Notes: a model not told the origin generated them from the sequence alone. DNA of 64,000 nt from Pyrobaculum ferrireducens (GCF_000234805.1 NC_016645.1:2332391-2396390), one strand, 5' to 3'. Positions 28,076 through 36,809 are shown, numbered from the stretch's first letter. Numbers and translations: made by a program.

Positions 28076-28942
28076 GTGGTCGTCCTCGCGCTGGCCCTCG
28101 TCGCCATCGCCGTACTGCTGGGGACAGCCCCGCTGTTTTTTGAAATAAAGGTGGAGCCGCTCCCCGTCCAGTCGACGCCTTATGTACGCGCAGAGGACGC
28201 AGGAGCGACTGTTCACAACCTCGTCATATTTTTCGTACTGCTCCTAGGGGCCACCGCCGCGATTTACATACTGTTCACGAGGAGGAGGTTGCTGAACCTG
28301 TTTCTATACTTCGTGTGGTACGTCCTCGCCGTCGGCGTGGTGCAGTTCTACACAATCCTGTACTACTGGACGGGGCTTCTCGACGAGATAAACGCCGTCA
28401 GACTCATGTGGGCGTCTCTCCTATTCGGCCTAGCTGTGGCGTTTCTAATCCACAGAAGGAGAGGCGACTTGTTGCTGGGCTTCCTAGGCGCCTTGGCCGG
28501 GGTTATGTTTGTGTGGCTCCTCCCAGAGCCCACCGTGGCGGCGTTGCTAGTCGCACTCCCGGTGTACGACTACGTGATGGTAAGCAGAGGCCTCCTAGGC
28601 AAGCTAGTTAGAAAATCTAAGGAGGCCGCCAGCGGGGGCGGCGGGGGGGCCAGAGGCGACACGCCCCTCTTCGGGTTCGTGGTTCGGCTGAGAAACATGT
28701 CGCTGGGGGTGGGCGACTTCGTAGTCTACGCCATGGCGCTGTCGTACATAGTAACGAAGCTAGTCCACCTGGGGGGTGGCGCGGCCCTACTCTCCCTCGC
28801 GGCTGGCGTGGCGTTGATATACCTAGGGCTCCGCCTGACGGTGTCGGTTTTCCTAAAGCGCTGGGGCTACGGCCCGGCGCTACCCCTCCCCATCCTCCTG
28901 CTCTCCCCCCTGATAGCCGCCGCCTGGTTGCTACACGCCTAG
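28076..28942 (+). CDS. GxGD intramembrane aspartyl protease, presenilin homologue
   Basis: Presenilin/signal-peptide-peptidase family enzyme that cuts transmembrane segments inside the membrane. The 288-residue protein has about nine hydrophobic segments. The three family signatures are all present: YD with Asp165 (VYDYVMV), GxGD with Asp214 (LGVGDFVVYA) and PAL at 267-269 (PALPLPI). The cytoplasmic loop between them has a glycine run (residues ~185-190), as in other archaeal homologues. The GTG at 28076 is ~25 bases after TATA (AGTATATATC, 28048-28057). The natural substrates of archaeal members are unknown. Confidence 0.9.
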   Translation: MVVLALALVAIAVLLGTAPLFFEIKVEPLPVQSTPYVRAEDAGATVHNLVIFFVLLLGATAAIYILFTRRRLLNLFLYFVWYVLAVGVVQFYTILYYWTGLLDEINAVRLMWASLLFGLAVAFLIHRRRGDLLLGFLGALAGVMFVWLLPEPTVAALLVALPVYDYVMVSRGLLGKLVRKSKEAASGGGGGARGDTPLFGFVVRLRNMSLGVGDFVVYAMALSYIVTKLVHLGGGAALLSLAAGVALIYLGLRLTVSVFLKRWGYGPALPLPILLLSPLIAAAWLLHA

Positions 28943-28992
28943 CCGGCCGCCGGCGCCGGGGCAATTTTATAAACCCCGGCGTGGGTGCCGCC

Positions 28993-29580
28993 ATGCTCGA
29001 CGTCAAGAAGCTATACGACGAGCTGAGGCGCTACGAGCAGGTCAAGGACGAGGTTGTCCAGACGTCGATAAAGGTGGCGAGGCTTTCCAAGGCCGTGGTG
29101 TACTCCACAATTAGGAAAGACTTCGCGTCTGCCGAGAGGGCTATGCGAGACATGGAGGAGGCTGTGGCGAAGTTGAAAAGGCTCCTAGAGGAGTGGCCCA
29201 TGTTCTACGGAAGCGCCACCACGGGGCTTCAGGAGTATGTAGAGGCCACGGCGCTGTACAAATACCTAAAAGAGGGGAGGCTACCCACCAGAGAGGAGCT
29301 GGGGGTAGACGTCTACACCTACCTAATGGGCATCGCCGAGATCGCCGGCGAGCTAGGCAGAACCGCCACAGAGGAGTTGTTGAGGAAAGAGGTGGAGCCG
29401 GCGCGGCGGCTTAAAGAAGCCGTCGAGAGGCTGTACCTCGACCTACTGGCGCTGGAGCCCAGAGACTTCGAGCTAAGGAAAAAAGTGGACTACGTGGGGT
29501 CCCAAGCCAATTGGATCATCGAGAAGCTTTTCTACGCCACCTCATGCAGGCGGGAGGAGGGCCCACCTGCGACACCTTGA
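28993..29580 (+). CDS. Translin family protein
   Basis: Archaeal translin/TRAX-like RNA- and DNA-binding protein of 195 residues. It is all-helical and shows the family pattern: SIKVARLSKAVVYSTIRKDF near the N terminus, then SATTGLQEYVEATALYKYL and LMGIAEIAGELGRTATEEL. Translin forms octameric shells; the Asp/Glu triad of TRAX ribonucleases is not obvious here. ATG 28993 is used rather than 28981 because TATA (ATTTTATAAA, 28964-28973) is ~24 bases before it. Monocistronic. Confidence 0.85.
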   Translation: MLDVKKLYDELRRYEQVKDEVVQTSIKVARLSKAVVYSTIRKDFASAERAMRDMEEAVAKLKRLLEEWPMFYGSATTGLQEYVEATALYKYLKEGRLPTREELGVDVYTYLMGIAEIAGELGRTATEELLRKEVEPARRLKEAVERLYLDLLALEPRDFELRKKVDYVGSQANWIIEKLFYATSCRREEGPPATP

Positions 29581-30451
29581 CGCCGGCGGTAGAGCGGCTA
29601 CCATCTGCCGGCCATGTGTTAGAAGCGCCTCGCAAGGCGGAGCTTCCCGCAGACCTTCCCGGGACTTTCTGAGTGTTGAAACACCAGGCGCACCTCCTCG
29701 CCAAGCCGGCGCAGAACTAAGCCTCAGGTGAGGGCCCCACATCTGCCGGACGGGACCTCCCCCGCAGAGCGGCGCCGCATCTTCCGCACACCTCAACCCA
29801 ACGTCGCACCGGCCTTGCACACACGGCTACATCTAAGTGCGTAGACTTATAAGGGCGCTGGACGGGGCTGTAAAGCGCAGAACCACTCTATTTTGTGCTG
29901 ACGATTGTGCCGACTACGACGTTGCCGAGGTGCTTACAGCGGCGAGGGGCGGCCGATGCCCTCCCAACCGTGAGGCAAGCCGACGCAGTGGAGACTCTGC
30001 GTAAACAAGATCCAAAAGACCAGCCCCCAGGCTTTCAGGCCCAGACCCCCCACAGCTACGTCGCTGGACGCGGCGCAGAGGGCTGGCTGGCGTGCTGGTT
30101 TAAATATGTGGCACCGCTTTCTAGAAATGCGACTTTTTTGGATATACTTTGAATACATCAGATTTTTTAGAGGCGGCGCGCGTCAGCAGTATGACGCTCC
30201 GGCCGAGGATCGCCGCAGACACGCCTCCAGTGAGCATAAGCGGCAGACCGCGTTTACGTAGAGATGAAATCTGCAATGGGGAGGCGGGTAGTTGCGTTGT
30301 ACCTCCACGGCGTGCGAGTCTAGCCAGTCAAAGACACAGCGCCGCCCTCCCCGAGAGGGACAGCCCCCGCTTGGAGTTCAGAGCTGCAAGCACGTTACCC
30401 CTCGTCTTATGCTGTGGAGCCACCTAGAAAGACTAACAATAAACAACGATA
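29581..30451. other. 870-base stretch without a supported gene
   Basis: GC-rich, with several short open frames but no convincing gene. One stretch reads like protein: from GTG 29837 to the stop at 30002-30004, with LFCADDCADYDVAEVLTAAR; it has no promoter at the right distance and degrades into Arg/Ser, so it may be a decayed gene. TATA-like CTTATAAGG (29846-29854) and TTTAAATATG (30101-30110) are present without matching starts. It marks the boundary between housekeeping genes and the accessory island. Confidence 0.4.
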
Positions 30452-30484
30452 CGAATACGATTCGTATTGAGTCGGATTTATATC
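30452..30484 (+). promoter_or_regulatory. Palindromic operator (copy 1) plus TATA box
   Basis: AATACGATTCGTATT at 30454-30468, within CGAATACGATTCGTATTGAGT, is followed by TTTATATC (30477-30484). Palindrome centre to TATA centre is ~19 bases, and TATA centre to the protease ATG ~25. The same arrangement recurs at 35377 and 37093. Confidence 0.8.
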
Positions 30485-30504
30485 ATAAAATATTTCAAAA
30501 TCAC

Positions 30505-31416
30505 ATGTTACTAAAAAGTATAATACAAAAAAGTGTACGTCTCAGAGGTGAGAGGCCTTGGAGGGAAATGTTAGTTGGTAAAGATGCTTTTAGGAAAGGC
30601 GCGCCGGGGCTTGGTGAGCTGGGAGTTGCTGTGTCGTTGTTTCTCGCGGTGTCTGTATATGGGCTGTCGCTTACAGATAGGTGGGATAACCTCGCTGGAG
30701 GTGTCCAAATCGAGGTAGGTTATTACCAGACCCCCGATCGGTACTTCCTATATGGGTACTGCAGTCTTGGGGCGCCGGTGTATTGGTACGAAGGCGGGGC
30801 GCGGGTATTTGGCTACCTCACAGCTGGACACTGCACAAATAGTCAATATCAAGACGTCGTGCACCAGCCGTACAGAGATTTAAATGCGCCTGACAGCAAC
30901 TATATTGGAGATGTGATTAAAGACAGCTACTATACAGGCCCTACTCCGGTGGTGGACGCAGCTCTAATAAAAGTAACAACATCAAGCAGAACTGTAAAGC
31001 CGTGGATCGCCACCTCCTCAGTGGGATTCCAGACAGACGCGCTCGTAAACTGGTACTACACAGTGACTAATGCGCCACGAGACCCGGGAGGTAGCGGATA
31101 TTCAAAACTCGGATTTAGATGCCAATACGACTCAAGTCTCATTATCTACGATCTTTACATAACGCAGGACAATGCCTTGGTCTATAGAGTAATTAAAAGA
31201 GGCGGAGGAACTATAAATGCTTGCCTAGGTGATAGCGGAGGCCCTGTGTTCTACATGTGGAGCCAAAGAATCGACTTTATGACTGTGTATTATGCAAATA
31301 TACTTGGTATCGTAAAGGGCGGCAACGCATACGCATATCCTACAGTGCTATATGTAACTCCCATTGACGAATCTTTAAATAGGTTACAAGTATATCTATA
31401 TACGTATAGGTCATGA
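30505..31416 (+). CDS. Exported trypsin-like (S1) serine protease
   Basis: The leaderless ATG 30505 gives a 303-residue protein. An unusually long, basic N-terminal segment (~34 residues) precedes a hydrophobic helix (GVAVSLFLAVSVYGLSL), so it is exported or anchored. The catalytic triad is complete: His109 in LTAGHC, Asp151 in VVDAALIKV and Ser244 in CLGDSGGPVF. The chymotrypsin-like barrel is most like streptogrisin-type proteases by the GHC and GDSGG context. S1 proteases are uncommon in archaea. The gene is AT-richer than the housekeeping region, suggesting acquisition. Its stop overlaps the next ATG by four bases (ATGA), so the partner protein is translated with it. Confidence 0.88.
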   Translation: MLLKSIIQKSVRLRGERPWREMLVGKDAFRKGAPGLGELGVAVSLFLAVSVYGLSLTDRWDNLAGGVQIEVGYYQTPDRYFLYGYCSLGAPVYWYEGGARVFGYLTAGHCTNSQYQDVVHQPYRDLNAPDSNYIGDVIKDSYYTGPTPVVDAALIKVTTSSRTVKPWIATSSVGFQTDALVNWYYTVTNAPRDPGGSGYSKLGFRCQYDSSLIIYDLYITQDNALVYRVIKRGGGTINACLGDSGGPVFYMWSQRIDFMTVYYANILGIVKGGNAYAYPTVLYVTPIDESLNRLQVYLYTYRS

Positions 31417-33341
31417 GATCAGTATTATTTTTACTAATTATAACAGTGATAGTATTAGCGGCGCCTCAGATTAAAGTCGTATATGACTTCAATGGCGTGG
31501 TTGTAAACAAAACTTGTTATTTAGTCAAAACACAAGGTCTACCTGTATATATCATCGTCTCCTCAGTGAATGTTAACGAATCTGCTAAAATATCACTCGT
31601 AAGGTCCTTTATAAGTGAGTTGAAGAATATGCCGGGGGTATACATTCGCGGAGATGAGACACTCAGCGAGGACGTTTTGCGGAGACTAAAGGAAGAGGGC
31701 GGCAGGGCAGAGGTATGGCTTGAAGTGTACGTATTTAGTAACAGGTCGTTAGTGAACCATATTGCGGAGAGGGGTAGAAGACTAGGCGTCGGGCTGACTA
31801 TTTACTACATCAACGCCGCAGATCCGGGCCCGTGGCAAGGCCGTGAAAAAGCTGTTGAAATGATGAGCTCTTGGGTAAATGAGTATGTTAAGAGATATGG
31901 AAAAGACGTCTACTTCGGCATTGGGTTTATACTAGATATGCCTATAGTAACTCTCACAATCTTTAACGCCACTGAGGAAGAGGCCGATAAAGTTGCGACA
32001 CGAGTCAGAGAGATCGTGCCGTGTAGATATCCTGTGGTGTACTTTACAGACAAGCTATTTCTATTGCGAACCGCATCTATAGGCGAGGCGACTGCCGCCG
32101 CCCCCCAGGGGCGCGGGGAAAACGCCACCGTGGCTCCGACCTCAGATGTGAATGACGCCAATATGAACGTCATATCGGGTATCTATATATGGCCAATAGC
32201 GCTGTTGGCAATTTCAGCCGCATTGATAATACTACTATTGCATAAGAGAACGAAGATTAAGTCAGGCGTAGTAATGAGATCTCTTTTCGTCTCGCTCCTA
32301 CTGGCGTTATTTGCACTGGCGGCGCCGCCTGTGTTGGTGTTTCCAGACGACTTCAACATAACGGCGGCGGGGAATTACTTAATCATCGAGCCTAAGTCTC
32401 CGGAGGGCATCTGGCTGGTCATAGGCGGCTTGGAGGGCGCGGCGAAGTCGTATATGGGGGCTGTGTTTAACTACACAGATCCACGCCTCTCCTACTGGCT
32501 CAAGGGGGTGGTGGACGAGTTGTTCCCAGACGCCTTGAGCACCGGCGTCTTTTCCCACAAGCCGCCGGTGGCCTACGCCGTGGTTAAAAAGAGGCCGAGC
32601 GAACTTAAGCCGGTCAACGCCACCATAGTCGTGGTAGTAGTGCCGTGGGCAGACAGGAGGCCGGAGAACGCCACGAAGTACCTCGACATGGTGCTGAAGA
32701 GACTCTATAACACGAGGTGGGGAAACGAGACGAGGAAGATCACCGACAAGATAAACCTAGCCCTATTCAGACAGCTGTGTGAAGAGAGGCGGGAGCACGT
32801 AGAGAGGATAATAAAAGAATCTGACAAGCTCCAGCGTATTAAATGCGGCGGGGATCTAGATATAAACGACACAGAGACGAGAAGAGAGCTAGTACTCCTT
32901 CTCTCTCTGCTTGAGTGGAGCGCCGCGTCGATAGGGGCTGTGTCTGAAAAAGGCGACTGGGGCGTCCCGACGGTTAGTGTGGGGTTTGCCAAATCTGTCT
33001 GCCGCGGGATGAACAAGACGGAGCTTGCCGAGGCCGTTGCTAAAATTGCCGAGGAGGCGGGAGGCTACCCCTTCATACTAGAGGTGGGATGCGGCGTGGG
33101 GCCCTTCAAGTTCTTGGCAGAAATCATAGGCTATTCGCCCCTATACCCCGACCCGCCCCGGGATCCTGAGGAATGGCTCGCCTCTGTCGGCGCGGCGTAT
33201 TTAGACGAGGCACACGGCGTAGGGGCAGTGGAGGGGAGCACGTGGAGCCCCGCCGCGGCCGCAGTCCTCGCGTCCACAGCCGCCCTAGCGGCGATGGGCG
33301 TCTTGGCGGCGAAAGCCCGGCGCAGAAGGCAGACCCCCTAA
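31413..33341 (+). CDS. Tandem membrane-anchored ectodomain protein (two proteins in one frame)
   Basis: A single 642-residue frame that looks like two genes joined. Part 1 (residues 1-~285): signal MRSVLFLLIITVIVLAAP, an outside alpha/beta domain with sequons, and a membrane helix (WPIALLAISAALIILLL) with a basic stop-transfer. Part 2 restarts at internal ATG 32275 with a second signal (MRSLFVSLLLALFALAAP), a second ectodomain with Cys pairs, and a final anchor (AAVLASTAALAAMGVLAAKARRRR). No stop separates them. The two ectodomains share a core (IVTLTIF..ADKVATRVREIV / PTVSVGFA..LAEAVAKIAEEA). Either a lost stop codon or independent initiation at 32275. GC content rises sharply near 32280. 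Coupled to the protease, so a protease partner, inhibitor or receptor is plausible. Confidence 0.7.
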   Translation: MRSVLFLLIITVIVLAAPQIKVVYDFNGVVVNKTCYLVKTQGLPVYIIVSSVNVNESAKISLVRSFISELKNMPGVYIRGDETLSEDVLRRLKEEGGRAEVWLEVYVFSNRSLVNHIAERGRRLGVGLTIYYINAADPGPWQGREKAVEMMSSWVNEYVKRYGKDVYFGIGFILDMPIVTLTIFNATEEEADKVATRVREIVPCRYPVVYFTDKLFLLRTASIGEATAAAPQGRGENATVAPTSDVNDANMNVISGIYIWPIALLAISAALIILLLHKRTKIKSGVVMRSLFVSLLLALFALAAPPVLVFPDDFNITAAGNYLIIEPKSPEGIWLVIGGLEGAAKSYMGAVFNYTDPRLSYWLKGVVDELFPDALSTGVFSHKPPVAYAVVKKRPSELKPVNATIVVVVVPWADRRPENATKYLDMVLKRLYNTRWGNETRKITDKINLALFRQLCEERREHVERIIKESDKLQRIKCGGDLDINDTETRRELVLLLSLLEWSAASIGAVSEKGDWGVPTVSVGFAKSVCRGMNKTELAEAVAKIAEEAGGYPFILEVGCGVGPFKFLAEIIGYSPLYPDPPRDPEEWLASVGAAYLDEAHGVGAVEGSTWSPAAAAVLASTAALAAMGVLAAKARRRRQTP

Positions 33342-33361
33342 AACTAGTTTTTTCCATACTC

Positions 33362-33411
33362 AATACGAATCGTATTCCTATCCCTACAAATGGACGTAGC
33401 AACTTATATAT
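33362..33411 (+). promoter_or_regulatory. Palindromic operator (copy 2, inverted) and TATA of the 33431 operon
   Basis: AATACGAATCGTATT at 33362-33376 is the reverse complement of the other copies, with the flanking GAGT on its left side. The TATA (CTTATATATT, 33403-33412) is ~37 bases from the palindrome centre, about two helical turns further than in copies 1, 3 and 4. It sits ~25 bases before ATG 33431. Confidence 0.7.
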
Positions 33412-33430
33412 TCGTTCTTATCCTTTCCAT

Positions 33431-33787
33431 ATGAGTAGGATATTGCTGTTGTTTATCGTCTTGACATTTTTAATAATAGCGGCAGAGCCAGACGTCACGA
33501 GGGTTGAAGTGCCTATCTCCGGAACCTTAAGCGCGTCAGCGTCGCGGCTCTACGGGCCTTATAGTAGCGTAACCGCTGTCACAATTTCGCTAGATTTCAA
33601 GGGCGGAGAGTTGTGCGCCGGGTACGTGTATGCCGATGACTTCAAGGGGGAGTATAGTTGCTCCACCTCCGGTCGCCTCTACGTCTCGTATTCTGTGGAC
33701 TGGACTAGGGATGTATACATCCTCGTCTACAACCCCTCCTCCAGCTCGGTGAGCTACAGCGGCACGGCGACGTTGTATATATGGTAG
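33431..33787 (+). CDS. Small secreted beta-rich protein
   Basis: ATG 33431 is 25 bases after the TATA centre, although the frame is open further upstream. The 118-residue product has a signal peptide (MSRILLLFIVLTFLIIAAEP) and a beta-rich, Ser/Tyr-rich domain with two Cys (ELCAGYVYAD..EYSCST) that could form a disulfide. The end, SYSGTATLYIW, resembles the closing strand of small pre-peptidase-type beta-sandwich domains. It overlaps the next start by seven bases. First gene of a three-gene operon with a membrane protein and a regulator. Confidence 0.7.
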   Translation: MSRILLLFIVLTFLIIAAEPDVTRVEVPISGTLSASASRLYGPYSSVTAVTISLDFKGGELCAGYVYADDFKGEYSCSTSGRLYVSYSVDWTRDVYILVYNPSSSSVSYSGTATLYIW

Positions 33788-34341
33788 ACGTATTTAAGGC
33801 GTATAGGATGTGCGTAGGCGGCTTTGCCTCATATGTCGCCTCAGCGGCGTGGCTGTGGCTTGCGGCGTTTTTGGCGTATCTAGGTCTGTGGGGGATCAGG
33901 CTGGCGGTGGTGCTGGCGGCTGGCCTTGCCGTAGCCGCGGCCCTCGGCCGCGTCTGGCGGGTGGAGCGTAGCGTGTTGGGGGTACTAAAAGCGGCGAGCC
34001 TCTTTGCGAACCACGGCGATGTCTGCATCGCGGCGCCTTTAGCTAGACGCTTCGCCTTGGCCGTCATGGCGGTGGCTTTGGCATACGCCCTTTACGAAAG
34101 CTACTTGTTAGCGTCTATAGGGGCAACCGTGACTGTCGCCACCACGTCAGACGGGCGGGCTGTGCCGCTGGTGGTCGGCGGCGGCGTCGTGTTGGGGATG
34201 TGGCAAGGCCCTCTTCTATACGTCGCCTTCGCCAGCGCGGCTACGCTCTCCGCGTTTGTTTTTAGGGGGGTCTCCGCCTATGTCGAGTCTTATGTAAAGC
34301 TGAGAGAGGTTTATGGAAGGGCGAAGGAAATTCTTACCTGA
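33781..34341 (+). CDS. Membrane protein, about four helices, unknown
   Basis: The 186-residue product has hydrophobic helices near residues 15-35 and 38-58, a cytoplasmic stretch with Cys and Arg, then helices at ~95-115 and ~145-170, and a charged C-terminal tail. No family recognised. The start ATG 33781 overlaps the preceding stop, and its end overlaps the regulator gene by 29 bases, so all three are one transcript. Confidence 0.7.
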   Translation: MVDVFKAYRMCVGGFASYVASAAWLWLAAFLAYLGLWGIRLAVVLAAGLAVAAALGRVWRVERSVLGVLKAASLFANHGDVCIAAPLARRFALAVMAVALAYALYESYLLASIGATVTVATTSDGRAVPLVVGGGVVLGMWQGPLLYVAFASAATLSAFVFRGVSAYVESYVKLREVYGRAKEILT

Positions 34342-34600
34342 CGTATACACGGCGGCTAGGATTCTACACGTCCTTAGCCAAAGCCCTCTGCCAACCGCCA
34401 GCGTAGCCGCCGCGGCTAGGACAAGCTACGAAAAGGCTCTCCAGTACCTAACCCACCTGGCGCAGAGAGGCTTGGTGGCCAGCGTAGACGGCAGATGGCA
34501 CCTAACAAAAGAGGGGCAAGCCGCCCTACTAAAACTTGAAGAGGTGGTAAAAACGCTAGCCGGCATAAACCTCAGCGACGCGGTAAGAAAGAGACGCTAG
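34313..34600 (+). CDS. Winged-helix DNA-binding regulator
   Basis: The 95-residue protein has a helix-turn-helix (ILHVLSQSPLPTASVAAAAR), a recognition helix (TSYEKALQYLTHLAQRGLV) and a wing (ASVDGRWHLTKEGQAALLKL), as in small MarR/PadR/ArnR-type archaeal regulators. It is the last gene of an operon whose promoter carries palindrome copy 2, so it is the best candidate in the window for the protein that binds the four palindromes. Direct evidence is lacking. Confidence 0.8.
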   Translation: MEGRRKFLPDVYTAARILHVLSQSPLPTASVAAAARTSYEKALQYLTHLAQRGLVASVDGRWHLTKEGQAALLKLEEVVKTLAGINLSDAVRKRR

Positions 34601-34608
34601 ATATGTCT

Positions 34609-34642
34609 GACCCACCCCGCTCCCCGGCGCTCGGGGCGGGTC
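34609..34642. terminator. Strong hairpin between regulator gene and TnpB remnant
   Basis: GACCC-A-CCCCG pairs with CGGGG-C-GGGTC across a 12-base loop, ten pairs with one mismatch. It can end transcripts from both sides. It may also be the subterminal hairpin of the decayed IS element to its right. Confidence 0.45.
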
Positions 34643-35221
34643 ATAGACGCCCTCTTCCCCTTGGCGGGGTCATGGGGCCGGCCCGGCACGGCGGGCTCTT
34701 TCGGCTCCCTGGGCTCCATTTCGTAGGTGAAGATAGCATATAACCTGTGCTTCACTCTTCTTAACCTAATCGTCGACGATCTCTCGGCCTTGCCCATTCT
34801 GACAAGCCACTCGAATTTCCAGAACCGCATGTGGGGCCAGAGCTCCGCGGCGTGCCTCCCAGACATGAGGCGTATGGACACCTCCGTGAGGGAGCTGAGG
34901 TGCTACGCGGTTTCGACAACGTATGGCGCCACACGCCTCACCTCCGGGGGCTTCCCTCCAGTTTCAACCCAGGCGTTGTAGGTCTCGACCGCATTTTTCA
35001 CTGTTTATTGCTGGTAGGCGAAGGGGGGCCGAGCCGACTCACGGCCTCCTCGCCTCGTGCCATATGCTGAAGTAGCTGGCTCTTCTCCCGCCGTAGTTCT
35101 GGACTAGGTACTCCACCACGGCCCTCTTCGCCCTCCTATACGCCCTTTTAAGCACAAGAAAGTTAAGGAACTGGTTGCCGTCCAGCAGAAGCGGCACCGC
35201 GGCAGACCCCGTTGCCGCCAC
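34643..35221 (-). pseudogene. Remnant of TnpB/OrfB-type transposon gene
   Basis: Minus-strand reading from 35221 starts FLNFLVLKRAYRRAKRAVVEYLV, then breaks. Further on, from about 35015, AVETYNAWVETGGKPPEVRR runs into an in-frame TAG near 34903 and continues as SIRLMSGRHAAELWPHMRFW and RLRRVKHRLYAIFTYEMEP to about 34700. The last motif matches the strand after the N-terminal region of IS605-family TnpB proteins. The RuvC-like nuclease half is missing. So this is a truncated, frame-broken relic, flanked by hairpins at 34609 and 35251 that may be the element's ends. Confidence 0.5.
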
Positions 35222-35250
35222 GTCTAAATTGAAGCTTGCTAAAAACCTTA

Positions 35251-35270
35251 CCCCGCCCTAAAGAGCGGGG
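35251..35270. repeat. Hairpin upstream of TnpB remnant
   Basis: CCCCGC-CCTAAAGA-GCGGGG. IS200/IS605 elements carry subterminal hairpins of this kind, so it may mark the left end of the decayed element. Confidence 0.4.
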
Positions 35271-35376
35271 TTTGCAGTCGCCCTATCAAGGCCTACACGG
35301 CCCCCATTTTTAACGTAGAAGTGGCCCGGGCAACCTGCAATCGTGATGCTGAAGAAACTGATGATGGACGGCAATG

Positions 35377-35408
35377 CGAATACGATTCGTATTGAGTCAA
35401 ATTTATTA
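35377..35408 (+). promoter_or_regulatory. Palindromic operator (copy 3) plus TATA box
   Basis: AATACGATTCGTATT at 35379-35393, again followed by GAGTCAAA and then TTTATTA (35402-35408). GTG 35431 is 26 bases after the TATA centre. Confidence 0.8.
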
Positions 35409-35430
35409 CAGATAACTTTCAAAAGCTGTC

Positions 35431-36207
35431 GTGAAACACCACGGATCAGATAGAAATAGTTCCAGTAGAGTTAAAGTTGTTGCAATGCGGATAATTGCGC
35501 TCGTAATCTTAGCGCTCAGCGCGGCCCAGCTATATGCGGACACTTGGCAGAACTGCAATAATATATACATAGTAAATAAAGAGCGGTATGACTCCTATGG
35601 GAATTATATGAAAATTGATTATGGAGTTTGTTTACAGACCCAGTACTATAACTACGTGAACGGGATGAAGATGTATCCGTGGATATTTGTAATGGCTGTG
35701 CATACAGATCCCAATGAGTTAGCTGGATGGAGAGTAACCGCCTCGGGAGTCAACGACAGATGCGGCGCCACAATGCAAGACGTCAGGATAGATCTTATGT
35801 CTTCAAATGCCCTATACTCCGGGCTTCTAGGCACATACTACGCTCCGGTGCCCGGGAGGACAATAGACGACACGTCGAGAAAATGGCAGTCGTTCGAAGT
35901 CTATGTAATACTGGGAAATGTTCAAATCGGTATCAAATACTCATGGGAAGATTTGATCACAAAGAACGAAACTAGAGTGTCTGCCCTCACCACCACGAGG
36001 ACCATGTGGGATAGGGCGCTGGCTACGGGCGGTTTATATTCAGACAGCGCATGGGCTTGGAAATTCGCGGCGGCTGCCTACGTAGATCCCTCGCCCGGAA
36101 GCGTGAGGGTGGTATACGCCGCGAGAACCAACTACTGGAAGGACGAGTGGCCGTCGTATCCATGTACCTATATGGCATACGCATACGACGTCTCGTGGAC
36201 AGTATGA
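35431..36207 (+). CDS. Exported protein of unknown function, palindrome-controlled
   Basis: GTG 35431 is fixed by its TATA box; an internal ATG (MRIIALVILALSAAQLYAD) at 35485 would also give a normal signal peptide. The 258-residue product is Tyr/Trp-rich, with paired Cys (NCNN, GVCLQT, RCGATM, YPCTYM) suited to disulfides outside the cell. The mature part is beta-rich. No family recognised. Like the serine protease, it is the first gene under the palindrome and overlaps a downstream anchored protein by four bases (ATGA). Confidence 0.7.
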   Translation: MKHHGSDRNSSSRVKVVAMRIIALVILALSAAQLYADTWQNCNNIYIVNKERYDSYGNYMKIDYGVCLQTQYYNYVNGMKMYPWIFVMAVHTDPNELAGWRVTASGVNDRCGATMQDVRIDLMSSNALYSGLLGTYYAPVPGRTIDDTSRKWQSFEVYVILGNVQIGIKYSWEDLITKNETRVSALTTTRTMWDRALATGGLYSDSAWAWKFAAAAYVDPSPGSVRVVYAARTNYWKDEWPSYPCTYMAYAYDVSWTV

Positions 36208-36809
36208 GAACCGCGGTGTTGTTAATCGCCGTCGTCGCTGTTGTGTTCGTTGCCATATACGCCTCTGGCTATCTACAGCCCCAGGCTCCCGAGCCTCCCA
36301 TCGGCGAGCTGGAGGAGCTCCGCCTCTTCATAACGCCTGAAAACGGCACCAAGACCTCGAGGTGGGAGCTCTGCGGCATGAAGATCTACGGCAAGGGGGC
36401 GTACTATAAGAAGGGCGACATCATAACGTCGCCTATCAAAGACATAGAAGAGCTACCGGAGAAAATTAGAAAGGACTACTCAGACCCCGTGAGGGCATAC
36501 GTCGCGGGGGGTATAAGAGCGGATAAAGACGGCTACATCTACTCCATATACTTCCACAGGCCGGAGGGAGGTGCGGGTCTGGCAAGTACGTCCGTACTGA
36601 TAGAGGAGCATAACGTAACGGCGATAGGGTCGGGCGGCGTAGAGTCAGCTACGCTGAGGGTACGCGGCGTTGAGTACAGCTTCTGGCTAGGCACGGTGGA
36701 GAAGGTCACGTCTAGAAACGCCACTGTGTACATAGTCTGCGGCATAGATAAGGAAAAGGTGGAGAAAAGGCTAGGAGAGATAAGAAACGAGCTAGTAGGC
36801 AAGAAGTAA
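36204..36809 (+). CDS. Membrane-anchored exported protein, unknown
   Basis: The 201-residue product has an N-terminal anchor (MRTAVLLIAVVAVVFVAIYA), a proline-rich spacer (QPQAPEPPIG) and an outside domain with two Cys and several sequons. The C-terminal half has beta strands (SATLRVRGVEYSFWLGTVEKV) and a basic helix. It follows the secreted protein with an ATGA overlap, so it belongs to the copy-3 operon. Function unknown; the secreted-plus-anchored pairing repeats that of the protease operon. Confidence 0.7.
   Translation: MRTAVLLIAVVAVVFVAIYASGYLQPQAPEPPIGELEELRLFITPENGTKTSRWELCGMKIYGKGAYYKKGDIITSPIKDIEELPEKIRKDYSDPVRAYVAGGIRADKDGYIYSIYFHRPEGGAGLASTSVLIEEHNVTAIGSGGVESATLRVRGVEYSFWLGTVEKVTSRNATVYIVCGIDKEKVEKRLGEIRNELVGKK

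Noticed and set aside
29895-30152. 85-residue plus-strand gene in the spacer after translin
   Set aside because: Composition is Arg/Pro/Gln without secondary-structure pattern and the start is not at promoter distance.
35341-35372. C/D box sRNA
   Set aside because: TGATG and CTGA-like words are present but overlap each other and lack the usual 10-12 base guide spacing.
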